Source: Microstegium vimineum (lineage: Eukaryota > Streptophyta > Magnoliopsida > Poales > Poaceae). From it: a stretch of 64,000 nt of DNA. The translations under genes were made by a program, and so were the position numbers. Position 1 is the first letter of the stretch. Every line of letters begins with the position of its first letter. Location: assembly GCA_022036555.1 (NCBI GenBank), contig CM039128.1:25180719-25244718 (forward strand), read 5' to 3'. This document shows, piece by piece, positions 10,851 to 23,562 of the stretch. The notes under the pieces were generated by a model. The model worked only from the letters and a program-made list of their open reading frames with translations, was not told where the DNA came from and made no database searches.

Positions 10851-11060
10851 AATGAATGGAGAAAAAGGGTCTGAGTACAACGCAAAGATTCACGGAAGAA
10901 AGACCATTCGTCAGAATCAATGTCATGACGCAAGGAATTGTCACGCTTCGAGATTACGGCTGCAACACCTTTAAAGGTAAATGGTCAGTAAAGTTTACAT
11001 GAGCATGAAATTCCTGAGCAAGAAATTGATATGATAGATTTTGTTCTTAATCCAAATTAG
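10851..11060 (+). pseudogene. pol: G2 relic of the 3' end of pol
   Basis: The stretch ending at a TAG near 11058 matches the last codons of G1 integrase (TTTAAGGTAAATGG-like, GAGCATGAAA, then the terminal FVLNPN codons), with small indels. It shows that G2 arose by internal deletion of a G1-like autonomous element rather than independently. Confidence 0.7.
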
Positions 11061-11520
11061 AACTAAAATCTACATGTTTTAACGTTTTTTTTCAAATTTT
11101 GACAAAGACCTTAGAAATGGCCTAGACTTAGCCTTGACTCCACCCTCATGAAAGATCGGCTCATTTGGCCTCTAAAGTGGTTCATCCGAACCTATCTTTG
11201 GGCCAAACAGCCCGAAACTTCACGAGCTGACTCACCTGGCTCGACCAAGTTCAGAACCTGGCGCTATCGAACCATAGCTTACAAAAAGCGATTGACCGAC
11301 CGTGGGTTTGGCCTTTCAGCCATGCACGTTGCTCCTGAGCATTGGACCAACATTCCTATCCTACTTCCGGCATGATCCAAGTGAAAATAGAGGCGAAGGA
11401 TGTTGGATTCTCTCTTCTTAACCTCTCCCTCTCCTTCTTCCTCCTCTTACCTTGTTCTTCTTCACCACCAGTAGAAATTCCATCTCCTATTGCTTCCCTT
11501 CTTACCTTCCTTAACCTCAC

Positions 11521-11739
11521 CATGGTTCCACCAAGAAGAAGAGCGATATGGAAAAGTTTCTACGTGTTGTTTCCAAAGAAAGCTTTACCAACTTAGAAGA
11601 AAGAGTTTCTGAGGAGAGAATGGCGTGTCTCGGTCTTGAAGATAGCTTTAATGATCTTCGCACTATCACTAATGCAAAGTTCAAACGCTTATCCACAACC
11701 ATTGAGAGAGAGGATCTCCTTGCCTCTCCTTCTCCTTAG
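11521..11739 (+). pseudogene. G2 post-pol ORF, internally deleted
   Basis: The start MVPPRR matches the G1 post-pol ORF start. A deletion then joins it out of frame to the acidic/coiled tail (MEKFLRVVS, EERVSEERMACLGLEDSFND, stop after LLASPSP). The G1 counterpart is at 5557-5983 plus 28702-29045. Function unknown. Confidence 0.65.
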
Positions 11740-13758
11740 TAATTCTCTAGAGTCATCGGCACAACCTGCCTCATGGCCCTAATAGAAGAGCGCATGAAGA
11801 GATGCTTGTCATCCATTATGCTAAGGACCTTCTCTCTCCATCTTCTCCCTTGGATCACCTTAGCCCTTTATAGAAACAAGATACTTAGGCATGATAGTAT
11901 GTCACTATTGAATCAATGAAGATGTGCCTAAAGCTATCAAAGACAAATGAAACTCTTGGTTCTGCTAGTATCTTACCCCAGCAGAACCTCTGCAGTTCAT
12001 CTTTCTCTGTCCTGTGTCACAGTATGCGCTGAAACAAGTATGTGGTCGACACTCCAACTTGTCAAAACACCAAAAGGATCACTGAATCATCCTGAGCACA
12101 TCCATGACACATACCCGAAAAAAATTGGACCAAAATGGCCACTTTTGTGGTTCGGTCGAACCATGTTGGAGGCCAAAATTCAGAAAGTTCAGATTACATC
12201 AACATTCAGAGGTAAGGGATCTAAATGTAGAGTTCGAAGTGGCCAAACGGCTCCGAAGACGTTCGACCAAACATGCTTCTAGAGCCTGGACCCACCAGCC
12301 AACATCCATTCAACTTCAAACATCTATTCTGACTGGTTTGACATGTCTCTCCCCTTTTCCTCTATGCTTTTCTTTTTGTTTACTCATTTTCTCTTTTAAT
12401 AAAAATGAAATAAAAATAATTTCTTCTTGAAAGTAATCACTTAGTTTATTTCTCTTATAGTAATAATAATAATAAAAATATTTAATAATCATAAAATAAA
12501 ATAAAATTTTATTTCTTCATAAAATGAATTGCTTAGTTTATTTTCCTTTTAATATTGAATAAAAACAAGAAGATCGCATTTGAAACTAAAATTTGAAAAG
12601 TGACATGATTTATGACGTTCTGAGGGTAAAAGCGTCATAAAGACGAATTCTTGCTTTTGCTTATGCTAGTGGGAAAATATCTTGGTAGGGAACCATATTG
12701 ACTAAGTTGTTGATTAATGTGATATAGTTCTCGGCTCATGATTCATACCCTCTCTATTTAAGGTTCTTGGAGATTAACTTTTGAAATCGTCATAAAACCA
12801 TAATGTCACTACTCCTCTATAGTGAGAAAATTCCTACCAAAGCCTTATATGCTCTTTCATGATATAAGCTTTCTACATAAGCTGCTTACTTTGTGTTGAG
12901 TTTGGTCAAGTTTCGTGACCCTTGTTGAGAGATTTATAATGCTCCCAAGATCAAGATCATGTACACGCCACATATACATGCTGCTTCTATACTAGAAGTA
13001 CGCAGAAACATGCCTTACATTTCCACATAGTTCATGCTCCATGCTCTAGTAGAAAATCCTCTCTCTAGTATGTGCTAGTAAATGAGACATAGACTATGAA
13101 AAATTATGAAATAAATAAATAATATATCAAAAAAAATGATGAGCACATCAAAACTCATAGAAAAAAATGATGATGAGCATATCAAAGCTCATAGACAAAT
13201 AAAATGATAGCTATGTCTCAAAATTAATACGTTAGGAAAGAGAGATCATATAAAGGAGTTTTTGATCATTTCCCATGTTTCCACACACTTGCACATCTTG
13301 ATCTAAGAGTATGACATTTCTCTCCTTGGATCTGGAATTTGACTTTACAATATATGCAAGGTAAGTATGCTACATTGTTTATCCCTACCTAAGCTCCACA
13401 TAAGCTTTTTAGAAGTAGGAAGATAAAAAGAAGGCAACTTCATGCCTTGGTAAGGAATCACACACTTTGAGCGATCTAGAGTGCTATATGAGGAGTAAGA
13501 TGACTTATGTGCTTTCTTTTGAAAACTTATCAAAAACTCCAAGTACTAAAATATGATTTGAGAAGATGACTTTGCCTTGAGAAACTGTTCCATTCCTCAA
13601 CTTCTCAAGGATATATGTTAGCCAATACCACATATCCCATTGGTATGACAAAATGTCTTGAATGAATCTTTATGTTTGCTTTATACTTTGAATAGCATAG
13701 TCTTGTTATCTTTTATCCTTTACTCGAGGACGAGCAAAGAGGTAAGTATGGGAGATCT
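11740..13758 (+). other. G2 3' non-coding region with polypurine tract
   Basis: Two kilobases without a credible gene align by eye with the G1 tail (29046-30824). It contains a GGTTCGGTCGAACC near-palindrome (about 12151), AT-rich runs and, at the end, AAGTATGGGAGATC as the plus-strand priming tract before the 3' LTR. Confidence 0.65.
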
Positions 13759-14013
13759 TGTTGACGGTAATTACGAGCTATTTTATCACCATCAAAACAC
13801 CGTCAACATCCTTATATTCAAAGGAAAACAAGAATAACATAAACATAATTTACCCAATAACTAGTTCCATATGTCCCAAGACTATTTGAGTGCACGTAAT
13901 GACAAATGGGGAGTTTTGGGAGCTAGTGGGCCCACTTAGGGGGTCGACCGACCACCCTGTGGGGCCACTAGACCTCCCAAGCCCCCCATGATCCAAGTAA
14001 CACTCTCCAAAGC
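13759..14013 (+). repeat. 3' LTR of G2, first part
   Basis: It begins TGTTGACGGTAATTACG and matches the G2 5' LTR for 255 bp up to CCAAAGC, where element N is inserted (AAAGC is duplicated). It resumes after 27318. Confidence 0.92.
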
Positions 14014-15040
14014 TGTTGACACAAAAAGCGTCCGGATCTGTGAACACCTCGGGCTATTACCCGAATTCGATATCGAAAAGGTGTGCCAGTCGATTTGACC
14101 AGTTAATCGACAAGGACGATAACTAGAACAAGATCCAAATAAGACAACGGCGATAAGCCCGGATGTTAAGATTTAGACTTGATCATGATAACTAAAGCAG
14201 AGCTGAATGAGACAACAGCGATACACCCGGATGTCAAAGCTCAGATTACTTCCACGCGGAACGTACAAGGGTTGACGGAGATCAAGGAGATGCAGCCCGT
14301 CGAAGCTTGAAGAACTCGTAAATAAACTACGACTAATGCGATAAAAGAGTAGATTGTTGGAAAGTAAATAAGAGTAATTGATTTGATTCATTGAATTGAT
14401 ATATCTTCTCACGACCCCTAGGTACATATTTATACTCCAGCAATAGGAGTTGTAAACAGACACGACTCATACCTTTCCTAAACAAAACTCTATTTTTAAG
14501 GAAATAACTGACTCGCGCAGGAGTCGGACTCAAATAACAATACTATTTTCCTAAACAAACACTTCTATTTTTTAAGGAAAATAAACGACTCGTGCAAGAG
14601 TCGGACTCAGCCTTCTAAAATAATACTGGTGCAAGATCACCAGTTTCCTTATGCCTTTCTTCAATGAAACTTTCCATCGGCAAACTCTTCAATTTGCATC
14701 TTCCTTTTATTGCTGTCGGCAATCTTGCTGACGTTAACAACCATGTTACCCTATGTCCATCGGCATCATCACTCCCTGTCCATCGGCATCGGCAATCTAT
14801 GACCATCGGCATCGGCAATACTTCCCAATCGGCAACCTTGCACTTCTGGTAACTTGTCTCCACAAATTAACCCTTATCGGCAAGAATCATCTAGCTTCCA
14901 TCGGCAACAAACTTACCCATCTTACAGCACTCACTCTTATCGGTAAATCTAACCGATGACTTTCCGATGCCGATAGAAAATGGCCACCGATCCATGCAAG
15001 TCTTGGCTCATTTGACACGTGCCGAAAAACGGTGTCAACA
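14014..15040 (-). repeat. 3' LTR of N
   Basis: A 1027 bp LTR lies at the left end because the element is on the minus strand. It matches 26297-27313 with scattered differences. About a dozen ATCGGCA-type words crowd into about 14678-14990, which is upstream of the minus-strand TATA box at 14427-14434. Confidence 0.92.
14427..14434 (-). promoter_or_regulatory. TATA box of the N LTR
   Basis: TATAAATA on the minus strand (TATTTATA on plus) is also present at 26700-26707 in the other LTR. The dense ATCGGC cluster lies about 250-550 bp upstream of it. Confidence 0.55.
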
Positions 15041-15054
15041 CATGCCCCCCAATT
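15041..15054 (-). other. Polypurine tract of N
   Basis: Read on the minus strand, AATTGGGGGGCATG directly precedes the 3' LTR, as expected for plus-strand DNA priming. It confirms the minus orientation of N. Confidence 0.7.
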
Positions 15055-15297
15055 TCTGAGTGTATAATATTTTACGCGCCGAAATTTTCTTTACTGTAGC
15101 CGTTCCCTCCGAGATAACTACACAACTTCCTCGATCTTCGCGCGCAAAACCACAATTTATTAATAAAATCCCTCGACCATAGCGCGAACAGTTGCAAATC
15201 TAATCATATCTCCTTGATTATCGCGCACATCCGTCGCACGTCCTTCCATATCCCTGTTGAGCACGAACAGAAACCCAAAAATACCCCTGATCAGGCC

Positions 15298-15304
15298 TAT
15301 AAAA
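15298..15304 (+). promoter_or_regulatory. TATA box of the antisense PMD gene
   Basis: TATAAAA in the context GGCCTATAAAAGTTACC lies about 180 bp upstream of the PMD ATG, on the strand opposite to gag-pol. The 200 bp before it are rich in CGCGC words. This suggests the antisense gene has its own promoter and is not driven by the LTR. Confidence 0.55.
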
Positions 15305-15480
15305 GTTACCACGATCCAATCTGCCTTTTTACCCTAGGCCTACTTTCACTTTTCACCTGCCTTCGTCTTCAACCTCGACGTCTTCAACCTCAGCGGCGAC
15401 TCCGAAGAACAACCTCGCGAGCCCAAGCAACAGCAATTTCCTCAAGCAGAGTACGAGACGCAAGAACTCCTCCAACTCCA

Positions 15481-18400
15481 ATGGCGATCCACGTCGACAT
15501 CCCCAAAGTAAGCCTATTTCCTCCTTATTCTATCTTCTGCAAGTTCCTTTTCCGTATGAATTTTGTGATCTTTTCCCCTTTCTTTCTTTGATCCCTCCTT
15601 TTCTTTTCGAAACCTAGGAACTGTACAACAAAGTAGTAATCCCCATTGAGCAATCCAACTTCAACTGCCTAGGCCCAATGGGAAATCCTGATCCCATCAA
15701 TCTGATCAACGCAGAAACCAACTGTATTCCCTTCAAATCTGAGTGCTTCAACTTAGGGTTATGGAAAGATGTCTTTCGTTCATGGCCCAAACCCACCAAG
15801 GGGTGGAAGAACTGGTACCTCAGAGTAATTAGAACACAGCAAGTTTACTGGGCAGAGCGCAATTTAGACCAGTGCATCAGACTCTCCATTGCCGATATGG
15901 AGTAGAATGAGAATATGATAATGGCGGCTTCCTAGTTCTGGTCTGACACAATGAACGTCTTCTTATTCAGACATGGACCAGCCACTCCCACCCTTCCCGA
16001 TGTGCATATGCTTACAGCCCTTGATGTCTCTTCTGCCGATACCCCAGCCCTGTTCCATAGGAAAGGTGAATATAAGGTAAACACACGGAACATCGGCGGC
16101 TGGACCGGTTACATCCAGGAGTATCAAAAGACTAGATCGGTAAGCCAAAGGGAGCACGCCATCTTTTGAACATGTGGCTGGAGAAGTTTATCTTCTGTGG
16201 CAAAACAGTCGGACCTACCACCATGTATCTCCCGGCGGCAGAACTTTTAGCCGATGGAACAAGACTCCCTCTCAGCCGATATCTTCTTGGATCGGTATAC
16301 CGTCTCTTACACCAAGTGTCCAAGAAGTTACTGCTAGGAGAGTCCATCGGCAACCTCGGGGGTCCTTGGTGGTTCATAAACATGTGGTTGAACGCACACA
16401 TGTACAAGTTCTTTCAGTTTGATCTATTCGCTCAGCAATTCCCAAGGGATATATCGGAGAATTATACATTCGGTGATGATGAATCGGCAACTCGTTCTCC
16501 ACTCAATTTCGGAGAGGCCATCATAGTACTACCAGGAACCAATGTCGATGCAGACCAGTTCGGCAGATTCTTCCAGAAGTTTTATAATGGAATCCCTGCT
16601 TCAGAACGGCTTTGGTGGCCATACATTGATGAGGACAACCAATTTCCCTTGCTATTCAACCTTACCGATTGGAACGTGCCTCAGAATGAAGTGATCATGA
16701 AGGCCAACATTGTTCCCCGAGCTATTCCAGTTAACATTTTCGGAACTGGGAAGAATGCTCCTCCATCCTTTGAGTTCTATTACCCATTGGCAGCAGCAAG
16801 ACAACTGGCATTCGGCCAACTACCGATCAAGCTCTGCTACGCCAAGGTGATAAAACCAAGGCAAATCATTTCCAGTGCCATGGACTGGAACAAGGTTGTC
16901 AATCTCCCCCATAATGCCAATACGTCAGATATCGACCTATCCTCCTGGGCACCAACATCTTTCATCACAGAGGAATACAAATTTTGGTGGCAAGAATGGA
17001 GAAATCAACTATTTGCCAAGTCATCACACTACTATCGGCATTCGATTGATGCCGATTACGTCATTCCTGATGATGCAGTAAGTTTTTAATCCCGATGCAT
17101 TTCTTATTACTTATTCCTATCATCGGTATCTGACCTTATTATGCTTAACAGGTTGACGACCCAATCCCCCAAATGAGCAGGAGTGGCAAGCCTTTCAATC
17201 TCCGAGTGATGAGCCCTGTATCAATCATTGGCAATAAGGCCCCTACACTGGCTGCCTTCACTCCGCAGAAGGTACCTAAGGTCACTCTCAAGCCCAAGCC
17301 GACGCCTGCTACTCCATCGGCTGTTGCTGCCATCTTAGCATGGGCTTTTGCAATAAATTTTATCTTAACTTATACCGATCACATACTGTTCATCGGCAAT
17401 TCTTACTTTATATAACTTGCATCAAACATTTTTCAGGCAGCGAGGTCATCGACAGCCACTCCAAACGTACGAGCTTCTCCAACTCCTGCTGCCGATGCCC
17501 CCCAGGCTTCACAACCAAAACGAGTTGGTTCGCCTACTGCTGCACCAAAGAAGAAACGCTTGAGGCAAGCTACTCCAGCTGCATCACCAACTGCTGCCGA
17601 TGTACCAATAACAGAACAACCATCGGCGACTGCTCCTGAACAACCAGTAGACAAAACTCCGATCCAGGAAGCAATATCGCCGCCGCAGGAACCAGCTACA
17701 ACAACATCGGCACCGATACCAACACCCATATCGGACGAAAATCCTGACTAGAGGATGGCATCACCGCCACAGGATCCGACCATTACAGCAAGAACAGCGT
17801 CAACAACATCAACCGCTCCCCCAACAGAAGCTTGTTCATCGGCAACCGCTGCCGATCTCCAGGATGAGGCAGTGCCAGCCGACTTTCCAAGTCCCAGGCA
17901 AGAAATCCGCTTCAAGATGGTAAGCCGGTCACCTAAAAATTTGCAGTATAACCTTATGATCGGCACATTTTAACTTTCTCCCTTTCAGGCCCAAGACTCC
18001 CCCGATAGCTTGTTCTCCTTTGGCGTCAACCTCCCTGACGATGACGAAAACCAAGAAGACTCTGCTCCAGCGGACAGCTTGTTCTCCTTCGCTGTTAATC
18101 TTCCCGATGAAGACGAGGACGAAGAAAGTTCCGCTCCAACCTTATCGGCAGAGGTCAAACTTAAGCTTCAAACATTGCTATCCTTACTGCAACAAGACAC
18201 ATCCTATCTTGTCCAAGATTCCCATGCAGCAAAGATAGCTTTCAAGGACATCCAGGGCCACCTATCTGCCGATACAGAAGAAACACTCTTTCAGGCAGCA
18301 TTTCTTGAGAGCAAGAAACTCCAATATCAAAGACTTTCTCGTCGCATAGCCGATAGGACTGCTCGATCAAAGCTTGAAGAAGAAATGCTCAAGTTCAAGC

Positions 18401-18738
18401 AGATTGACAACAAGAAGCACAAGAGCATCGGCCAAGTAGAAGCTTCCAGCGCCAATTTCGAGCAAGAGATCGTCCACCTATCGACAAGGAGGGAAGAGCT
18501 GCTTACTAAACTGAAAAAGGTTGAAGAAGCCCTGAATGTGGCTAACCAACAGAAAGCTCAACTGCCCGATGCCGTTAAGGCCCTGCGACAAGAAAGGGAT
18601 GTAAACGCCCATCAAGCTATTCTGTTGAAAAAGAAACTCAAGCCAGTCGAAGGGTCTGCCGATGATGATGCCAAGGAGATGGAAGAAATAGAGCAAATTC
18701 GCCTGCGCGTGATATCAGTCATCCAATCCTTGTTGTAA
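15481..18738 (+). pseudogene. Antisense plant-mobile-domain (PMD) gene inside N
   Basis: Five exons can be drawn: 15481-15507, 15618-17077, 17152 to about 17333, 17437-17919 and 17989-18738. Introns have GT..AG ends except the third, whose donor looks mutated. Exons 1, 2, 4 and 5 join in phase. Exon 2 holds a PMD (aminotransferase-like mobile domain): GWKNWYLRV, FLFRHGPATPTLPDVHMLT, GEYKVNTRNIGGWTGYI, RYLLGSVYRLLHQ, GGPWWFINMWLN and FWWQEWRNQLF. Exon 4 is Pro/Ala-rich with a basic KKKRLR patch that could be a nuclear signal. Exon 5 is a long charged coiled coil. TAG stops at 15903, 15933 and 17749 and a frameshift near 16165 make this copy non-functional. PMD proteins of plants (MAIN/MAIL1 family) act in transposon silencing, and Tat elements are known to carry extra ORFs. 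Introns can survive here because they are antisense in the element RNA. Confidence 0.85.
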
Positions 18739-18848
18739 TTCATTGTATCGGCAATTGTAATATTGATACTTGATTTTGCTTTGTAATATAACATCAGTGC
18801 GCTTTTTTACCGATAGCATTTTATTTCATCGGCATTCCACTAGGTATT
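18739..18848. other. Convergent gap between PMD gene and pol of N
   Basis: The PMD stop (18736-18738) and the pol stop (18849-18851, minus) face each other across 110 bp. This AT-rich gap must serve as the 3' end of the antisense gene and contains TATCGGCAATTG-type words. Confidence 0.6.
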
Positions 18849-20587
18849 CTATGCATCTACCCAAATACTAGGGTAATATTTCTTCAAGTATTTACCGTTG
18901 ATTGCTCTAGAAAATGCAACTCCTTCTAGAGTTTCCAAAATATAGGCATTGCCAGGAACAGATTGATTTATCCGAAACATACCCTCCCAATTAGGTCACC
19001 ACTTTCCAAACTTAGAACTCTTAGTCCCAATCGGTAGAATCAATTTCCACACCAAATCACCATCGGCAAATTCTTTACCTTCACCTTTTTATCATACCAC
19101 CTGGCAACCCTTTTCTTATTTTCTTCAATGCTGATCAAAGCTCTCAACCGATGACCTGCTAAGTCTTCTAACTCATCTTTCATAAGAATATCATACTCAT
19201 CGGCTGTCAATTGATCCTGTAAAAACAATCGCCTAGAACCAGTTTTAACTTCCCAAGGTAGGACAGCATCGTGTCCATAGACCAGCTGATACGGCGAAAC
19301 TTTGATTGCACCATGACATGCCATCCGATATGACCATAAGGCTTCATTTAACACTATATGCCACTTTCTAGGGTTTTCTTCAATCTTGCGCTTGATAAGC
19401 TTAATAACTCCTTTATTAGTTGCTTCAGCTTGACCGTTAGCTTGAGCATAATAAGGAGAAGAGTTTAATACCTTGAACCCCATACTAGCAGCAAATTCAT
19501 CAAACTCTCCCGATGTGAACATGGTTCCTTGATCGGTAGTAATGGTTTGAGGAATACCAAATCGGTAAACAATATGTTCTTTTACGAAATCTACCATGTT
19601 TGCCGATGTTACCTTCTTCAAAGGAATCGCCTCAACCCATTTCGTGAAGTAATCGGTAGCAACAAGTATAACCTTATGCCCCTTACTTGATGGCGGATAA
19701 ATCTGGCCGATGAGATCAATAGCCCATCCTCTAAACGGCCAAGGCTTGATTATAGGATTCATTGCCGATGTAGGCGCCCTCTGGACATTACCAAACTTCT
19801 GACAATCCTGGCATCCTTTGAAGTAGCTGAAGCAATCTTCAAGAATTGTCGGCCAATAATATCCATTCCGCCTAATCATCCACTTCATCTTGAATGCCGA
19901 TTGATGCACCCAACACACGCCTTCATGGATCTCACCCATCAATTCTTTTGATTCCTCTTTACCAAGGTATCTGAGCAAAACTCCATCAATCCTCCGATAA
20001 TACAATTCATTGTCAAGGAGCACATACTTGGTAGCTTGGAACCTTAGACGCCTTTCAACCTTCTTAGATGGCTCTCTTACGTAATCGGTGATTTCCTTTT
20101 TCCAGTCATCGGCAACCATTACCGATGTCATGACTTCTTGAATTGGCTGATATCCTGAAGCATTCTGTGCTAACCTATTGGCCTCTTCATTGTGTAACCT
20201 AGGAATATGCTCAAGGTGATATTCTCTGAATTCTTTTAACAACTGTAAACATCTCTCATGGTGTGCAATCAATACTTCACTTCGGCATTCATACACCCCA
20301 ATCAATTGATTGATTACCAACAGAGAGTCGCCAAAAACTTCAACAGCATCGGCACACACTTCCCTGAGTAATTCCAACCCTTTTATTAAAGCCTGATACT
20401 CAGCCTGATTGTTTGTCGATGTAGCAACAATCGGCGAGGAAATGTCATACTTCCGCCCCCGGGGTGAAATCAAGAGAACACCGATACCTGCCCCTTCTTT
20501 GCATGTAGACCCATCAAAGAACAAAGTCCAAGGAGCAATTTCTATAGAACTCACCATATTGCAATGCTGAGTAACAAAATCAGCCAT
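18849..20587 (-). pseudogene. pol: N pol: second RNase H, integrase and C-terminus
   Basis: The protein begins MADFVTQH. A second RNase H of archaeal-like style follows: LFFDGSTCKEGAGIGVLLI, TNNQAEYQALIKGLELL and FGDSLLVINQL supply the acidic residues. The integrase zinc domain has its His pair in the HEGVCWVHQS region and CQDCQK cysteines. The core has Asp in GWAIDLIG, Asp in TITTDQGTMF and Glu in NGQAEATNK. The TPYQLVYG-like module reads SPYQLVYGHDAVLP. The frame breaks near 19040, and the C-terminus (FRINQSVPGNAYILETLEG to IWVDA) ends at 18849. A second RNase H between RT-RNase H and integrase is a known Tat-lineage trait. Confidence 0.9.
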
Positions 20588-20590
20588 TAC

Positions 20591-23562
20591 CTAACCTTTA
20601 ACTGCCTTAGCCGATTCATACTTCAGATCAAACTCTAAAAGTGCCAGAATCCATTTACCAATTCTCCCACTTAATATCGGCATTGACAGCATATATTTAA
20701 CCACATCATCCTTGCAGATCACAGCGCATTCAGCCGACAATAAATAATGCCTTAATTTTATACAAGAGAAATATAAACATAAACATAATTTCTCTATAGC
20801 CGAATATCTGGTCTCAGCATGTACCAACCTCCTGCTCAAATAATATATCACACGTTCTTTCCCTTCAAATTCTTGAATCAAGGCCGATCCGATAACACTG
20901 TCATCGGCAGACAAATACAACCTGAAAGGCTTCCCGTGTTGGGGTGGAACCAAGACCGGAGGGTTTACCAAATATCTCTTGATTTCTTCCAAGGCTAACT
21001 GTTGTTCCTCTTTCCATATAAACTCTTGGTCGGCATTCAGCTTCAACAATGGACTAAAATATTTAATCTTACCAGATAAGTTAGATATAAATCTTCTAAT
21101 GAAGTTAATCTTGCCGATCAAAGATTGCAGCTCAATCTTGTTTGTAGGAGCAACCACTTTGTTAATTGCATCAATAGATTTTCTACCAATCTCGATGCCT
21201 CTCTGATGCACTATAAAACCCATAAATTGACCTGTCGATACACCAAATGCACATTTGTTAGGATTCATCTTCAATCCATGCTCCCTTGTGCATTCTAGGA
21301 TTTTTCGCAAATCGGCAAGATGCTTTTCAAAATTTCCAGACTTGAATACCACATCATCAATATAGATTTCGACTATCGTGCCGATGTACTTATAAAAGAT
21401 AAAATTCATTGCTCTCTGATAAGTAGCACCGGCATTCTTCAAGCCGAAAGTCATTACAACCCACTCAAATAAACCGACGTGACCTGGACATCTGAAAGCA
21501 GTCTTGGATATGTCTTCCTCAGCCATGAATATCTGATTGTATCCAGCATTACCATCCATAAAGCTAATGATTTGATGTCCAGCAGCAGCATCAATCAACA
21601 GATCGGCAACAGGCATCGGATAACCATCCATCGGCGTAGCTTTATTGAGATTCCTGAAATCAATGCAAACATGTAATTTTCCATTTTTCTTATACACAGG
21701 AACCACATTAGAAATCCACTCGGCATATCGACATTACCAAATAAATCCAGCCTCAATTAACTTTGTAATTTCGGCTTTAATATCGGGTAGAATAGTAGGA
21801 TTACATCGGCGCGCAGGTTGCCGATGTGGTTGGAAACCGGACTTGATAGGTAACCGATGTTCAACTATTGATCAGTCTAAACCAGGCATTTCGGTATAAT
21901 CCCAAGCAAAACAATATTTATATTCCTTTAATAAATCAGTTAGCTGTTGCTTACATTAGGAATCTAATTTAGCACTAATGAAAGTTGGCCTAGGTTTACT
22001 GCCATCACCGATGTCTATGTTGGGAATATGCCCTAGAGCTAATCATGTAGATGATTATATTCCGATTGTATCCATGATTAATAAAGTGTTCTTTGAATAT
22101 CCATTATAGACAACTAGTATTGATTGAAAATTATGTGAATTGTTTGTGGAACTCAATTACCTGAATGGTTATTCTAATAGTAGTCCCTGGTCGGCATTCT
22201 TGTAAGAGCACACTTGAATATTAGACCAGCACATGTATTAGTTGATGACTATGTTTCACAAGTCATAGACATAGAGATGTCAAACTAATAATGTGGGCAC
22301 ATGTGAGACATGTAGGCTGGACTGACCCAACAAGAGAAAGTCTCTATTCATGTCATGTACGTTATGTCCTTAGACCTGAGATTGTGGTATGTACTCAAGA
22401 TGTGAAACGATCTACTTAGAGACTATCAAACGCTACTCCGTTATTGGGTAGTTATAAAGGTGGTCCTTGGGTGGTTGGGAAACATGCTATGAGACATAGA
22501 CAATCAAGATGGAATTTGTCCCTCTCTTCGTGAGAGAGATATCACTGGATCACTCATGTGATTGGATCAACAAATGCATGGCCATGCTTGGGTTAAGTGT
22601 TAACCCACGAGTTGAACCATATATCGAGTGGCGAAGGGAATAACTTGTACATGGTCATAGTGGTTCGTCTGATATGATCATAGCGTATACATAGGAGTTG
22701 ACACGTCTTGCTAGAGGCCGCTATCAACTATTGGTCGAGTAAGAGTACTTGGGCCATGTCTATGTATGCGTGAGCCCATAGGGTCGCACGCTTAAGGGGT
22801 TGGAAGCCTAATTCGGGTTGGACCCGAATTAGACTAGGTTTAGGGTTTCTAATGGGCCTCCACCGTGGGAGCTCGTTAGGACGCCTATATAAGCAAGGGG
22901 TGGGCGCGGGGCGAATTGATCCACGCTTTTGGCAGCCGCCATCGCCTCCCCACGCTCGCGCCTTTTGCTCCTCGCGGACCTAGCAGTCCGGAGGCGCAAC
23001 GCTTCCTCCCTACACGTGTGGGATTCCTCGGAGGTGCTGCATCTGGAGCACAAGGACGAACCACGCGAAGGGGACGTTGAGACGGACGACCACGCAACTG
23101 CACTGCCTGCTGCGACGCGCATGACTACATCAAGTCGTCTTCCGCTGCACCTGCGCGTCTAGTGGTAATCCCGTAACCTGTAACTAGCAGTAGATCCTGG
23201 TTTATGAGGTCGAAAAGTTTTGTTTTCCGGCTAGCGTAGCAACCTCGTATTCCTACAGTCTATTTGTAGTAAATCATCGGCGGATGTTAACCCCTATCCC
23301 AGTTTTCCATCATCAGCGATCCAATCCATTAAAACCCTTCTTCAGGACCGACTGCTTGGATCGGTGTAATGCTGTAATCGGCAACTTTGAGAAATTCTGT
23401 GTCCCAAGCTTCACCCGATATGCATCTAGTATGCTCATAAGTTTTTGATTCTGCCGACGCAATAATCGACGGGGTCTCACTCTGGACGACTTCAATTTTA
23501 TCTCCGACCCACTGCACAAGGCTTTGGTGCATTGTAGAAGGAATGCAGCAATTAGCATGGAT
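20591..23562 (-). pseudogene. pol: N pol: reverse transcriptase and first RNase H (split by S3)
   Basis: The RT has VPVYKKNGKLHVCIDFRNLN, GYPMPVADLLIDAAAG, the catalytic YIDD (VEIYIDDVVFKSG) and FMGFIVHQRGIEI. The connection and degraded first RNase H follow (YLSADDSVIGSALIQEF, YYLSRRLVHAETRYS). The N-terminal RT lies at 21707-22017 and a linker beyond S3 at 23263-23562. A TAG at 20591-20593 separates it, in frame, from the second RNase H; the usual codon there is Gln (CAG), so a single C-to-T change explains it. Further stops occur at about 21733 and 21957. Not functional. Confidence 0.9.
22018..23257 (+). repeat. S3, solo copia LTR
   Basis: A 1240 bp LTR starts TGTTGGGAATATGCCCTAG, the typical start of a widespread cereal copia LTR class, and ends GTATTCCTACA. 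It is flanked by perfect TSDs GTCTA (22013-22017, 23258-23262). No internal region remains. The 22880-23160 part is GC-rich (R/U5-like), and ORFs there are compositional. It interrupts the N pol between protease and RT and lacks the ATCGGC words that fill the rest of N, which fits a foreign insertion. Confidence 0.92.

Noticed and set aside
15050..15240. E2F-like sites in the PMD promoter (GCGCGAA, CGCGCC words)
   Set aside because: None fits the E2F consensus exactly, so the CGCGC enrichment is mentioned only as composition.
22829..23162. ORFs in the GC-rich part of S3
   Set aside because: LTR leader composition; the region is bounded by LTR termini and TSDs.
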